The notes below the pieces were generated by a model. It made no database searches, had not been told where the DNA came from, and was given only the letters and a program-made list of their open reading frames with translations. DNA of 44,559 nt from an uncultured Lachnospiraceae bacterium (GTDB taxonomy: Bacteria; Bacillota; Clostridia; Lachnospirales; Lachnospiraceae), in the NCBI GenBank assembly GCA_949840915.1, contig CATKXY010000020.1, positions 1-44,559 of the forward strand, given 5' to 3'. Both the position numbers and the translations under genes were made by a program. Positions within the stretch are counted from its first letter, which is position 1; every line of letters begins with the position of its first letter. Positions 7,401 to 15,997 of the stretch are shown in pieces.

Positions 7401-9914
7401 GAACGGCACCGCGCTGTCAGAGCCCAGCTTCGTACATCCGGCAAATGCAAAGTTTCCAATCTCAGTGACGGAATCCGGCAGATTACAGCTTGTAAGGTTC
7501 ACGCACTGATAGAAAGTATACTGCCCGATCTTGGTAAGCCTGGAGCCGTCCTCAAACACCACCCTTTGCAGATTGGCGATATTGGGCAGCGCATAGTCGC
7601 CGATTATCTCTACAGATGCCGGGATATAAACGGTGATCATCTCCTCCTCACCCGTCGAGGCGTTTGTTGAGAACTGCGCTCCCCTGAAGAGATTGGCCGG
7701 GAAAGCACTCACCTTATCGCCGATCATGATTCGTTTGATATTACATTTTGCAAATATATTCTGATTAGAGGTTGTTACATAAATGGCATTAAACGTGATG
7801 TCGGAGAGAATGGAACAGCCGGAAAACGCGCTGGCGCCAATCTTCGTCACATTTTCAGGAATCACAATGGAAGAAATCTTAATACAGCCTTCAAAGGCAT
7901 TGCCGCCGATCACCTCCGTAGTCTCAGGAATCGTAAAGCTCTCCAAAGCGGTGCAATACTTAAAAGCAGAGGAGCCGATCTCGGTAAGCTTCGTACCCTC
8001 CTCAAACTCTATGACAGGCACATTGGCCGGAATCGCCGCAGTTCCGGCAAACGCGCTATTGCCGATAGTGGTAACCGTGCCCGGGATCGTCATGACGCTG
8101 TCTGCGGTGAAGGTAGCCTGATTGAACAGATTGGCCGGAATCGTTGTGATCCCCTCCGGGAATTGTACCTTTCTCAGCAGACATTGGTAAAATATACCTG
8201 CTCCGCAGTTGGTCAGTTTATCCGACTTGATCGTCAAAAAGCTGATTCCGTGACAGTTCGTAAACGCTTGGCTGCCTATGGCGGTGACATTGGCAGGGAT
8301 CGTGAGATCATAAAATGACTCACAATTTTGAAATGCATTGGCTCCGATGGTTGTCAGGGACTCCGGAAAAACATTGGAGATCAAATTGATACAGTTCATA
8401 AATGCTCTGTCCTTGATCACCGTCAGATTCTCGGAATAGCGGATCTTATACAGACCGGTACAGCCCTCAAATGCACCTTTTCCAATACTCGTCACACTGT
8501 CCGGCAGCTCTATCTGCCTGATTTCTTTACAGTTCTTAAAGGTTTCATCTCCGATGATCTGCATCGTGCTGGGAATACTTACGCTACTCAGAGCAGCGCA
8601 GTCCATAAATTCACCCTTTCCGGTGAATGTCAGACCCTCGGGCAAAACCACCTCCGTCAGTGAGGAACATTTGGCAAATACATAATCTCCGACTGTGGTG
8701 GTGGCGTTTGGAAGCTGCAGACTGGCCACTTTGTTGCAGTTATAAAACGCCTTTGTATTTAACACATTGATCGAATTGGGAATCACCAGCTCCGTCAACC
8801 CGGTACAGCCTTCAAATGAAGATTCGCCGAGAGACTGTACCGTGGAGGGAAACGTAATACTTTTCAGAGAAGTACAGCCACTAAAAGCCTTCTTTCCGAT
8901 GGTGGACAGCGCACTTGGCTTCTCAACCGTATTCTCAAAGGTAACCTGGCTCAGATTGGATCCGGTGAAAGCGCCCTCTCCAATCTCCTGGATCTCGCAG
9001 GGAATCAGAAGATTTACGTCCGTTGCAAATTTTGCCTTATTGAACAGATTGGCCGGAACTATAATATTGTTTTTGGAGTTATCTCCGGACACATTCCTGA
9101 TTTCAAACCGAACCGTCTTGATATTACAGTTGTTGAAAATACCTACGGCAGGACCCCCGGCCGCCGTGGAACATGCCAAATTGGCGGCCTCCAGCTTAAC
9201 GCTCTCCAGCGAGGAGCAGTCACTGAAGGCATACTCCTGCACTCTGATCAGGCCGGGCACCAGCGTAATGTCTGTCAGAGAAGCACACTTTTCAAAAGCT
9301 CTGCTGTATATGTACTGCAAATTGTCGTGGAAAACCACTGTCTCAAGTCCGGTACATCCGGAGAATGCCTGCGAACCGATCTGAGTCAAAGACGGACAGT
9401 TGGAAAAGTCAATCCTCTTCAGATTTGTGCATCCCATAAAGCTCGTACCGGCAATGTCCTTGATATAGGAGCCTTCCTCAAACTGGAGGGCTGTCACGGC
9501 ATCCCACTTTGCAAAAAGACCCGTAGGAATGTTTTGGATACCCGCTCTCACGGTGACAACCCCTTCACTGTCTATCACACCAAAAGGAATATCGTCAACA
9601 AATATGGAACCATCCCCCTTGATCAGGACACGGTTGCCCCATTGTATATCTTCCCCATCCTGAGACGCCGCTGCGAGGGTACTTTGTACCTCTGTCTCCG
9701 CAGGACTGCCGCTGCTGCCTGCCGCTGCGTCCCGCGCGTCTCCTCCGGATACCGGTGCAGCGGTAACAGTATCCCCCTCAAGGAATCCTTCCGTCGCAGC
9801 TCTCGTACCCTTCTCCCAAGCCACAACCGTCAATGCACTTTCCCCCACACTCTGCGTCAGCATCAGGGCAACGCACAGACCGGCAAACATCCGCCTTGCT
9901 TTTCGTATTAACAT
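4464..9914 (-). CDS. Giant secreted BspA-type leucine-rich-repeat protein
   Basis: This 1816-residue protein begins with a signal peptide (basic MLIRKARR, then a hydrophobic core to about residue 32). Residues about 100-960 are a run of roughly thirty LRR_5/BspA repeats with the pattern IG..AF..C..L..I.IP..V. Next come two InlB-type (Listeria-Bacteroides) repeats with GYVFAGWYLDENF and FTFEGWYTNPD (about 975-1115). A chitobiase C-terminal-like segment with FYTLDGTEPT follows (about 1130-1195). The tail holds seven Ig-like modules of about 80 residues with GTDYDVVYSNN and GKGSYYGTKKATFKI motifs (1225-1816). There is no LPXTG sorting signal, so anchoring is unclear. Family members act in adhesion to host, diet or other bacteria. 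The ATG at 9914 is chosen over an upstream in-frame start because GGAGGGG lies 6 nt before it and the signal peptide begins there. A consensus promoter precedes it. Confidence 0.9.
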   Translation of the reverse strand: MLIRKARRMFAGLCVALMLTQSVGESALTVVAWEKGTRAATEGFLEGDTVTAAPVSGGDARDAAAGSSGSPAETEVQSTLAAASQDGEDIQWGNRVLIKGDGSIFVDDIPFGVIDSEGVVTVRAGIQNIPTGLFAKWDAVTALQFEEGSYIKDIAGTSFMGCTNLKRIDFSNCPSLTQIGSQAFSGCTGLETVVFHDNLQYIYSRAFEKCASLTDITLVPGLIRVQEYAFSDCSSLESVKLEAANLACSTAAGGPAVGIFNNCNIKTVRFEIRNVSGDNSKNNIIVPANLFNKAKFATDVNLLIPCEIQEIGEGAFTGSNLSQVTFENTVEKPSALSTIGKKAFSGCTSLKSITFPSTVQSLGESSFEGCTGLTELVIPNSINVLNTKAFYNCNKVASLQLPNATTTVGDYVFAKCSSLTEVVLPEGLTFTGKGEFMDCAALSSVSIPSTMQIIGDETFKNCKEIRQIELPDSVTSIGKGAFEGCTGLYKIRYSENLTVIKDRAFMNCINLISNVFPESLTTIGANAFQNCESFYDLTIPANVTAIGSQAFTNCHGISFLTIKSDKLTNCGAGIFYQCLLRKVQFPEGITTIPANLFNQATFTADSVMTIPGTVTTIGNSAFAGTAAIPANVPVIEFEEGTKLTEIGSSAFKYCTALESFTIPETTEVIGGNAFEGCIKISSIVIPENVTKIGASAFSGCSILSDITFNAIYVTTSNQNIFAKCNIKRIMIGDKVSAFPANLFRGAQFSTNASTGEEEMITVYIPASVEIIGDYALPNIANLQRVVFEDGSRLTKIGQYTFYQCVNLTSCNLPDSVTEIGNFAFAGCTKLGSDSAVPFTVPASLVKLGSSAFSECPSLTEAVIPEGVTKISDKAFLNDAGLTAVALVGGDLKEIGVSAFEGCTALVQISIPNGVTKIGATAFKNCSALTKVVIPASVTAIGTDAFSGCGNVQFFVVPGSYAEQWLEEQGLVSSKLLTITYVLDEGVNAAQNPAGYEAGDTFLFAPATRKGYVFAGWYLDENFQTEIKGVEGCTENIKIYAKWEIQRYTITYVLNGGENHKDNPVSYTILDKITLKNATRESFTFEGWYTNPDNTRSKVTAINPGDYGDKILYAKWSGGETEAPTASIASGSTVKSGTKLLLTSATPGSSIFYTLDGTEPTEASEQYVDGIVIDRDMTVKAMAVKKGCLNSPVAVFEYCILNEAEFWGDILPEDQAQYNSAADVPKGIWVAGVEEAVYTGQKITFDLRVYDHKTLLKEKTDYTVKYANNKDAGDKDAAKKAPSVTITSKGNYKGKAVVKFTIRQRDITEEEFSAADMITHVTGRLQKPVPVLYYGKTKLKNKKDYSIEYLKTALGGYQDKGEYELKLTGTGNFKGERIVKFSLVDAAPISKAKITGLTAKDYTGNEVTQDFTVKMGSDILIKGTDYDVVYSNNVNAGTATVTVVGKGSYYGTKKATFKITPIATLNKVKFTLNKTSVPYSGIAYEIGKGIDVTAEFNGRILVKDADFTCTYKKNTDAGTATVTFTGKGGYSGTAKKTFKITGADISLLNIVFLDSEGNAKTDSSYAFTAGGVKPSVQLTLGGKTLEAGKDYTLSYKNNTAKGTANITVKGKKNYKGTISGKFTIVQQNASELFVSSTDVEYKKAAGVVAASKTTVTDVNGKVLAPGKDYRVGYAYVNNTRLADGTMKTANAAVNLQKDIIPVETLIAVKITGMGNYKGNTQTVIRICKKSISSAKVTVKPQTYTGSEVQPGIDQMTVKLGREELQAGDFEIVSYAGNVKKGTAKVTIRGIDNYGGTKTVNFKIVQKNFVLALLDKIF

Positions 9915-9979
9915 TTTTCCCCTCCATCTCAATGATCGGCAACTCGACAATAGACAAAAAAATCCAATTATGCAGTTTC

Positions 9980-10008
9980 ATTCTACAATAGAGGTTAAGG
10001 ATTGTCAA
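9980..10008 (-). promoter_or_regulatory. Sigma-A promoter of the leucine-rich-repeat protein gene
   Basis: On the minus strand, a perfect TTGACA at 10008-10003, a 17-bp spacer and TAGAAT at 9985-9980. The leader to the ATG at 9914 is about 60 nt. Confidence 0.85.
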
Positions 10009-10060
10009 CTTTTCGAGCCAATCAGCATCTTAAAAAGCCGTATATTATCGTAATGTTAAC

Positions 10061-10092
10061 CAAAAACCACCGCGGATTCCTCCACAGTGGTT
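10061..10092 (-). terminator. Terminator of spoIIID
   Basis: On the minus strand a 12-bp stem with two G-T pairs (10092-10081 with 10076-10065), a GGAA loop and a TTTTTGG tail. It lies 30 bp after the spoIIID stop codon. Confidence 0.85.
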
Positions 10093-10121
10093 TCCCTGTC
10101 ACAATATGTACTTTCCTCCGG

Positions 10122-10382
10122 TTAATCCTGATGACCCTTGTGCAGATATTTCTCTCTGGTGGCCAACCCTCCTCTGATATGCCGCTCAGACTTATTCACA
10201 TCCAAAACCTTTCTGGCCTGAGCCGCCAGCGTGGGATTAATCTGCGCCAAGCGGTCTGTTACATCCTTATGAACCGTAGATTTGGACACGCCAAAGGCCT
10301 TAGCCGTCTGCCTCACTGTAGCGTTATTATCGATGATATAATTTGCAATCGACACGGCTCGTTCCTCGATATAATCCTTCAA
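10122..10382 (-). CDS. spoIIID: Sporulation transcription factor SpoIIID
   Basis: This 86-residue protein matches SpoIIID in length and in two signature stretches: the N-terminal MKDYIEERA and the helix-turn-helix AKAFGVSKSTVHKDVTDRL (about residues 28-46). A basic tail with RHIRGG...K.KY follows. SpoIIID is the mother-cell DNA-binding protein that switches genes on and off between the sigma-E and sigma-K stages of spore formation. The start is a TTG at 10382-10380, preceded by AAGGGG at 10395-10390. The alignment with the known N-terminus supports it. A sigma-E-type promoter lies 30-60 bp upstream, as known for B. subtilis spoIIID. The gene follows the NlpC/P60 hydrolase gene in the same direction and has its own terminator. 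Confidence 0.95.
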   Translation of the reverse strand: MKDYIEERAVSIANYIIDNNATVRQTAKAFGVSKSTVHKDVTDRLAQINPTLAAQARKVLDVNKSERHIRGGLATREKYLHKGHQD

Positions 10383-10386
10383 AAGA

Positions 10387-10437
10387 ATACCCCTTAAGAA
10401 TCTTTTTTACAATGTATGAAAGATTCCCAAGGGGTAT
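10387..10437 (-). promoter_or_regulatory. Long inverted repeat covering the spoIIID promoter and ribosome site
   Basis: A 19-bp inverted repeat with two mismatches: 10437-10419 pairs with 10405-10387. The right arm contains the AAGGGG ribosome site of spoIIID, and the sigma-E -10 element lies in the loop. In a transcript coming from the upstream hydrolase gene the hairpin would form and hide the ribosome site. It could also terminate that transcript, since TTCTTTTT follows the stem. In a transcript starting from the sigma-E promoter (predicted near 10404) the left arm is missing. Confidence 0.7.
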
Positions 10438-10440
10438 GAC
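10411..10440 (-). promoter_or_regulatory. Sigma-E-type promoter of spoIIID
   Basis: On the minus strand, GTCATA at 10440-10435 and CATACATT at 10418-10411. This closely matches the mother-cell sigma-E consensus, with 14 bp between GTCATACC and the -10. Confidence 0.75.
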
Positions 10441-10480
10441 TGGCCGTGCATGGATTTAAAACGGATTTAAATGCAGCCGC

Positions 10481-11686
10481 TCAAATAATTCTCCGAACCG
10501 CCAGAATGGTTCTGTACTCTGCATTGCCCACCTTGATCCCCGTCTTCTGGGTGCTGGCATGGACAATTTTGCCTCCGCCGATGTAGAGCGCCACATGACC
10601 GCTGTAACAGATCAGATCTCCCGGCTGGGCATCGCTGTAATTCACACCTGTTCCCGCGCTTCTCTGCTCTGTGGAGGTTCTGGGAAGGCGATAACCGAAA
10701 TCGCTGTATACCCGATAAGTAAAACCGGAGCAGTCCGCCCCGTTTGTCAGACTGGTGCCGCCTGCCACATAGGGATTACCGATATACTGACAGGCATATT
10801 TTGCAATCTGCCTGCCCAGATCACTGCCGGGGGCGGCATCAATAAGAGCGTTATAATCAGTGGTATAGGTGCCGTTAGCGGCATTCCCTCCTCCGCCGGT
10901 CTGCAGTTTCTTCAAGGCCTGCTGCTCCTGCTGCAGCTTGGTCTTGGCCACACTGGCCTCCTGTCTGGCCTTCTTGATCTCTGCGTCATAATTGGCGGAC
11001 TGTTGTCTCTTTCTGGTCAGCAGCCCGTCCAGCTCAACCTTCTGGTTCTTCAGATTCTCCTGAGCAAGCTCCAGTTCGCTCTTTGTTGTCTCCAGCTCCA
11101 GCTTATCCGCCTCGAGCTGGTTCCACAGCTCCAGGACCTGATTCTTGGTGGTCTCATACTGTTCCAGCATATTCCGGTCATACTCGTAGACCGACTCCAC
11201 ATAATCCATGCGGTTGAGCATATCTCCCAGCCCCGACCCGGAAAACAGAAGCTCTAGGCTGCTGGACTCACCGTTTTCATACATCTTGCGCAGACGTATC
11301 ACCATGTCTGTATACTGTTGTTCTTCCTGCTCTCTGGCCTTCTCATACTCTGCTTCCGTGTCCTCGATGTCAGAGTTTTTCTTTTTGATCTCAACCTCCG
11401 TGTCAGCGATCTCATCCTCTTTCATACCGATGCTGGTCATGGTGTTGATGATCTCCGCGTTCAGATCCTCCATCTCCTCTTCGAGAATGTCCTGCTCTTC
11501 TTCCATACTGCCGATGCGCTCGTTCAGTTTCCTGATCTCCTCGTTCAGACGGTCGATGTTTTCCTTCGTCCGGTCGATAGAGGTAGCCTCCACAGCCATG
11601 GAATTCTCCATGGCATACTTTACCCCGGGGGCAGTCAGAGCCAGTATCACCACAAAGCTCAGGTATCTTCTCAGCGTTCTCTTCAT
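10481..11686 (-). CDS. Secreted NlpC/P60 peptidoglycan hydrolase with coiled-coil N-terminus
   Basis: This 401-residue protein starts with a signal peptide (MKRTLRRYL, hydrophobic to about residue 28). A long coiled coil (about 35-255) is rich in Glu, Lys and Leu, with a break around GSGLGDML, as in PcsB/CwlO-type proteins. The C-terminal NlpC/P60 domain (about 280-401) has the catalytic Cys319 in GADCSGF, His364 in GHVALYI and a third polar residue, His376, in VHAS. These enzymes cut the peptide stems of peptidoglycan (D-Glu to diamino-acid bond). The coiled coil in relatives docks on FtsEX, which controls activity during division or elongation. The gene starts 36 bp after asnS and is probably read with it. 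A hairpin over the spoIIID start follows. Confidence 0.9.
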   Translation of the reverse strand: MKRTLRRYLSFVVILALTAPGVKYAMENSMAVEATSIDRTKENIDRLNEEIRKLNERIGSMEEEQDILEEEMEDLNAEIINTMTSIGMKEDEIADTEVEIKKKNSDIEDTEAEYEKAREQEEQQYTDMVIRLRKMYENGESSSLELLFSGSGLGDMLNRMDYVESVYEYDRNMLEQYETTKNQVLELWNQLEADKLELETTKSELELAQENLKNQKVELDGLLTRKRQQSANYDAEIKKARQEASVAKTKLQQEQQALKKLQTGGGGNAANGTYTTDYNALIDAAPGSDLGRQIAKYACQYIGNPYVAGGTSLTNGADCSGFTYRVYSDFGYRLPRTSTEQRSAGTGVNYSDAQPGDLICYSGHVALYIGGGKIVHASTQKTGIKVGNAEYRTILAVRRII

Positions 11687-11722
11687 GCAATCACTCTCAT
11701 TCTATAACAGACGCATTTTCTC

Positions 11723-13114
11723 CTACAGTTCACAATTGTTAACCGTTCTGGGGAAAGGAATCACATCCCGGATGTTCCCCATGCCGGTGAGATACATCAC
11801 ACATCTCTCAAATCCCAGACCAAATCCTGCATGGCGCACGGAACCGTATCTGCGCAGATCCAGATAAAAGCCGTAATCCTCCTTATTCAGACCCAGCTCT
11901 TCCATGCGGGCCTCCAGCACCTCGAGCTTATCCTCTCTCTGGCTGCCGCCGATGATCTCGCCGATACCGGGCACCAGACAGTCCATGGCCGCCACGGTCT
12001 TGCCGTCTCCGTTGAGCTTCATATAAAAAGCCTTGATCTCCTTCGGATAATCTGTGACAAACACAGGACGTTTGAACTCTACCTCCGTCAGATAGCGCTC
12101 ATGCTCCGTCTGCAGATCGCAGCCCCAGAATACCTTGTAATCAAACTCATCATTATGCTTCTCCAGAATCTCAATGGCCTCCGTGTATGTCACATGTCCA
12201 AAGTCTGAGTTCAGCACATGGTTCAGACGCTCGATGAGCCCTTTGTCCACAAACTGATTAAAGAAAGCCATCTCCTCAGGCGCATTCTCCAGCACATAGC
12301 GGATCACATACTTCAGCATATGCTCCGCCACGATCATATCGTCCTTCAGATCCGCAAAAGCCATCTCCGGCTCGATCATCCAGAATTCCGCAGCATGACG
12401 GGTAGTATTGGAATTCTCCGCCCGGAATGTGGGGCCAAACGTATAGATGTTCTTAAACGCACAGGCATATGCCTCTCCGTTGAGCTGCCCGCTCACAGTG
12501 AGATTGGTGGGTTTCCCGAAGAAATCCTGAGTGAAATCCACGCTCCCGTCCCCGAGCCTAGGCGGATTGCTCAGATCCATGGTGGTCACCTGGAACATTT
12601 CCCCCGCACCCTCACAGTCGCTTCCGGTGATCAGAGGTGTGTGTACATATACAAAGCCCCGCTCCATAAAGAAGGTATGGATCGCATAAGCGATCAGGGA
12701 GCGCACGCGAAATACCGCCTGAAAGGTGTTTGTCCTGGGGCGCAGATGGGAAATCGTGCGCAGATATTCAAACGAATGGCGCTTTTTCTGCAGCGGATAG
12801 TCCGCGGCGGAGGGGCCCTCCACCGTCACTTCCGCGGCCTGCATCTCAAAGGCCTGCTTGGCCCCCGGCGTCTCCACAATACTGCCCCGCACGATCACAG
12901 CCGCACCCACATTGAGTTTACAGAGCCCGTCAAAATTCTCCAGCCCCTCTCCGTAAACCACCTGCAGCGGCTCAAAAAAGGTTCCGTCATTGATCACCAG
13001 AAATCCGAAGCTCTTGGAGTCGCGGTTGCTCCTCACCCATCCGCCTACGGTGACCTCCTTCCCAACAAACTCCTCTTTTCTGCGATATAAATCTCTGATA
13101 TCCGTCACTTCCAC
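11723..13114 (-). CDS. asnS: Asparaginyl-tRNA synthetase
   Basis: This 463-residue class IIb synthetase attaches asparagine to tRNA-Asn. The OB-fold anticodon-binding domain comes first ([21 protein letters not shown], about residues 12-32). The catalytic domain follows, with motif 2 [21 protein letters not shown] and motif 3 [13 protein letters not shown], then [11 protein letters not shown] at the end, typical of AsnS. I chose the GTG at 13114: GAGGG lies 5 nt upstream and the length then equals the usual AsnS length. The frame is open back to a TTG at 13162 without a ribosome site. The gene lies 55 bp after the FKBP-like lipoprotein gene and 36 bp before the NlpC/P60 gene, so the three may form one transcript. 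Confidence 0.95.
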   Translation of the reverse strand: MEVTDIRDLYRRKEEFVGKEVTVGGWVRSNRDSKSFGFLVINDGTFFEPLQVVYGEGLENFDGLCKLNVGAAVIVRGSIVETPGAKQAFEMQAAEVTVEGPSAADYPLQKKRHSFEYLRTISHLRPRTNTFQAVFRVRSLIAYAIHTFFMERGFVYVHTPLITGSDCEGAGEMFQVTTMDLSNPPRLGDGSVDFTQDFFGKPTNLTVSGQLNGEAYACAFKNIYTFGPTFRAENSNTTRHAAEFWMIEPEMAFADLKDDMIVAEHMLKYVIRYVLENAPEEMAFFNQFVDKGLIERLNHVLNSDFGHVTYTEAIEILEKHNDEFDYKVFWGCDLQTEHERYLTEVEFKRPVFVTDYPKEIKAFYMKLNGDGKTVAAMDCLVPGIGEIIGGSQREDKLEVLEARMEELGLNKEDYGFYLDLRRYGSVRHAGFGLGFERCVMYLTGMGNIRDVIPFPRTVNNCEL

Positions 13115-13169
13115 AATATCCCTCTTTCCGCGCCTTCCCGGCGCTCTTTTTTCCTGACGCAATGCACTT

Positions 13170-14225
13170 TTATGCGGCGGTGTTCACCGCGTTCTCCACC
13201 AGATAATTCAGGACGTCCTCATAGAGAAAGCTCTCTCTGTACTCCTCTCTGGTCAGCCCGTTCACCAGCAGCTCATCCACGGTGATGCCTGAAGTCTTGG
13301 CAAAAGACTCCAGCCGGGCATCCAGATCCTCGTCGGAGATATTCATGCCCTCCTTGTCCGCTATGGCCCGGACAATCAATATCTCCTTGGTATACTGCTC
13401 CGCATAGCCGTCCAGCGCGCTCTCATAGTCCAGATTATACATTTTCACATAGGATTCGGCATCCATACCGTAATTGGCCGCCATCTGATCCAGCCAGGAC
13501 GCATAGGCCTCTCTGTTCTCCCGCAGCAGCTCCTCCGGCAGCTCCGCAAACGTGCAGACCTCCGTGAGCCGGACCAGCACCGCATCCCCGGCAGCGGACA
13601 GATACTCACTCTGAGCCCGCGAATCCAAGGAATCCTTCACATATTTGCGCAGCTGCTCCACGGTCTTTACATCGGGAATCCCCAGCGTCTCCACCTTGGC
13701 ATCCTTCATCTCGGGAATAAAGTTCACCGTGACCGTGAACACCACTTCCTTTCCGGACAGTTCGCCGTCATCGTAACCCTCGGGAAATTTCAGATTAAGA
13801 TCTACCGTCTCCCCGGGCATCACTCCCACAAGTCCATCCTCAAAGCCTGCGATAAACTGCCCTGACCCGATAAGCAAAAGCGCTCCTTTGGCGGTTCCGC
13901 CCTCAAAAGGCACGCCATCCTTTTTGCCCTCATAATCGATATTCGTCATATCCAGAAGCTCCACCGGACGGTCTGTGATCCCCTCCTGCTCATCCACATA
14001 GTTAAAATAGAACTGCTTCGTCTGGATGTCGATCTCCTCGTCATCATATGTCTCCGCGGGCATCACATCGATCTCCAGGCCCTTGTACTCTCCCAGCGTC
14101 ACATAATCCGAAGCCTGAAACTCCCCTGAAGAATTTCCTCCGGAGCCGTTTTTCTTTCCGCCGCAGCCACACAAAAGCACCGCGCTCATCGTCAGTGCAA
14201 ACACACCGATCCATCTTTTCTTCAT
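13170..14225 (-). CDS. Trigger-factor-like FKBP peptidyl-prolyl isomerase, lipoprotein
   Basis: This 351-residue protein has a lipoprotein signal ([21 protein letters not shown]) with the lipid-modified Cys at about 21, so it acts on the outer face of the membrane. The middle (about 85-165) is an FKBP-type domain: [17 protein letters not shown], then [20 protein letters not shown] and [19 protein letters not shown], all hallmarks of the trigger-factor PPIase domain. The remainder (about 170-345) is helical and resembles the trigger factor C-terminal chaperone arm. The likely role is folding of exported proteins, comparable to PrsA. It starts with ATG after AAGGAAGAAG. Such extracytoplasmic trigger-factor-like proteins are common in Clostridia; the substrate is unknown. 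Confidence 0.85.
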   Translation of the reverse strand: MKKRWIGVFALTMSAVLLCGCGGKKNGSGGNSSGEFQASDYVTLGEYKGLEIDVMPAETYDDEEIDIQTKQFYFNYVDEQEGITDRPVELLDMTNIDYEGKKDGVPFEGGTAKGALLLIGSGQFIAGFEDGLVGVMPGETVDLNLKFPEGYDDGELSGKEVVFTVTVNFIPEMKDAKVETLGIPDVKTVEQLRKYVKDSLDSRAQSEYLSAAGDAVLVRLTEVCTFAELPEELLRENREAYASWLDQMAANYGMDAESYVKMYNLDYESALDGYAEQYTKEILIVRAIADKEGMNISDEDLDARLESFAKTSGITVDELLVNGLTREEYRESFLYEDVLNYLVENAVNTAA

Positions 14226-14328
14226 ATCTTCTTCCTTCCTGTCCGGGCCACTGCGCCCGCTATGATACAGTTATACCACAAATCTGCCCGATTTAAAAGC
14301 CATTTGAAAAACAATACATCTTAACTTT

Positions 14329-15801
14329 TTATAAAAGCGGGGAGAGAAGACGGCACACCTGCTCCTTAAAGCGCAGCGGCAGTTTCCTGCCCGCATACTT
14401 GTCCTTAGTGATCCGAGAGCAGTATTTGAGATCTTCGCAAAAAATCCGTTCCAGCTCTGCCGCCTTCTCACGATTATAGACGACGACATTCACCTCAAAG
14501 TTCAGCGCAAAGCTACGGATATCCATATTGGCCGTCCCGTAGCAAAAGACCCTGCCGTCCACGATCATCCCCTTGCTGTGCAGAAAACCGTTGTCATAGG
14601 TATAACATTTGGCGCCCGCCATCACCAGATCTCCCACATACGAATAGGTGGCCCAATAGACAAAAGGGTGATCCGGCTTGCAGGGAATCATGAGATACAC
14701 TTCTATCCCGGAGACTGCCGCGATCTTCAGCGCATTAAAAATGGATTCATCCGGTATGAAATACGGCGTCTGAATATAAATACTCTTCTCGGCCTTGGCA
14801 ATCAGGCGCAGAAAATTGTCCCGGATCTGTTCGGAGGTATTGTCAGGTCCGCTGCTGATCATCTGCAGCTTACAGCCGTCTCTTGTACCCGGCTCAAATC
14901 CCTCAAACAACAGTTCATTCTGCAGAATATTCTGCCCGGCCGCATAATTCCAGTCCAGAATAAACTGCAGCTGCAGACTGCTGACGCCTGTCCCTTTGAT
15001 GCGCAGATGCGTATCCCGCCAGTGGCCGAATTTTTCGTCCAGATCAATATATTCTTTTCCGATATTAAAGCCGCCCACATAGGCCACCTTATTGTCGATC
15101 ACCACAATCTTGCGATGATTCCGGTAATTGATGCGCAGCTGAAATCTGCGGAACAGCGCCGGAAAAAACTCTGCCGTCCGGATCCCCATCTCATTGAGCC
15201 TGCGCCAGTAACTGTGGCGCACGGCACGGCATCCCATAGCATCGAACAGCACACGCACCTCGACGCCTGCCGCCGCCCTCTCCTCCAGCACCTTCACAAT
15301 GCGGTCGAACAGAACATCATTCCGGATGATATAATACTGGATGTGTATAAAATGCTCCGCATTCTTTAGATCCTCCAGCAACGCATTAAATTTCTCATTC
15401 CCGTCCACGAAAAAATCAATATCATTATCATCTGAGAGCACTGCCCCGGAGGTTTCCAGATTATACATGATCAGATCCGTAAAACCTCTGATATCTTCAT
15501 CCTGCGCGCCAAACTCCTTCATTTTAAGCTGATGCTCCTGCTGTCTGATGGCCTCATTCAGATGATCCTCCACCTCTTTCAGCCTAAACTTCCTGCGTTT
15601 GCGCATATTTTGCCCCAGAAACAGGTACAGAATAAATCCGAGAATCGGTATAAAGAAAAGCAGAAGCAGCCAGGCCCAGACACTCTTGGGATTGCGGCGC
15701 TCAAAAAAAACAATGATCACTGCAAACAGCATATTCCAGATGAACAGATTCTGGAATAAAAAGTATAATATCTGATTTGCGATCTCTAAAATACCATCCA
15801 T
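14329..15801 (-). CDS. cls: Cardiolipin synthase (phospholipase D family)
   Basis: This 490-residue membrane protein has two N-terminal transmembrane helices (about 8-31 and 40-60). Two phospholipase D motifs follow: HRKIVVIDNKVAYVGGFNIG and HSKGMIVDGRVFCYGTANMD. Each carries the H-x-K-x4-D catalytic set. Bacterial Cls joins two phosphatidylglycerol molecules to make cardiolipin plus glycerol. The ATG at 15801 is preferred over the in-frame TTG at 15822 because AAGGA lies 7 nt before it. The promoter has TATAAT at 15836-15831. The gene is divergent from the small membrane-protein gene at 15998. Confidence 0.93.
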   Translation of the reverse strand: MDGILEIANQILYFLFQNLFIWNMLFAVIIVFFERRNPKSVWAWLLLLFFIPILGFILYLFLGQNMRKRRKFRLKEVEDHLNEAIRQQEHQLKMKEFGAQDEDIRGFTDLIMYNLETSGAVLSDDNDIDFFVDGNEKFNALLEDLKNAEHFIHIQYYIIRNDVLFDRIVKVLEERAAAGVEVRVLFDAMGCRAVRHSYWRRLNEMGIRTAEFFPALFRRFQLRINYRNHRKIVVIDNKVAYVGGFNIGKEYIDLDEKFGHWRDTHLRIKGTGVSSLQLQFILDWNYAAGQNILQNELLFEGFEPGTRDGCKLQMISSGPDNTSEQIRDNFLRLIAKAEKSIYIQTPYFIPDESIFNALKIAAVSGIEVYLMIPCKPDHPFVYWATYSYVGDLVMAGAKCYTYDNGFLHSKGMIVDGRVFCYGTANMDIRSFALNFEVNVVVYNREKAAELERIFCEDLKYCSRITKDKYAGRKLPLRFKEQVCRLLSPLL

Positions 15802-15830
15802 AAAATGATCCTTCCACGACAATATGGTCC

Positions 15831-15859
15831 ATTATAACACAGTCTGCCATATTTTTGAA
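15831..15859 (-). promoter_or_regulatory. Sigma-A promoter of cls
   Basis: On the minus strand, TTCAAA at 15859-15854, a 17-bp spacer and a perfect TATAAT at 15836-15831. It lies about 30 bp before the start codon. Confidence 0.6.
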
Positions 15860-15930
15860 ATGTTTTGTTGCGGATGGGGCGCTTTCTGTGTTATAGTTAT
15901 CATTAAGTATAAAAATTACGAATCTGAACG

Positions 15931-15954
15931 GTTGAATAAATTTGCGTATTCAAC
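15931..15954. promoter_or_regulatory. Palindrome in the leader of the 158-residue membrane-protein gene
   Basis: GTTGAAT at 15931-15937 and ATTCAAC at 15948-15954 form an inverted repeat with a 10-bp gap, about 45 bp before the start codon and just after a possible -10 (TATAGT, 15892-15897). It may be an operator or a leader hairpin. Confidence 0.35.
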
Positions 15955-15997
15955 TGTTGACCGATATGCGTGCCGCAACGCGCAGATAGGAATAAAA

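Noticed and set aside
6738..7670. 310-codon plus-strand frame opposite the leucine-rich-repeat gene
   Set aside because: Shadow of the repeat region; its own repeats mirror the LRR period.
7000..9500. Regular repeats as a possible CRISPR array
   Set aside because: The periodicity is that of LRR codons (about 70 bp, degenerate) inside one open frame; no identical repeats with unique spacers.
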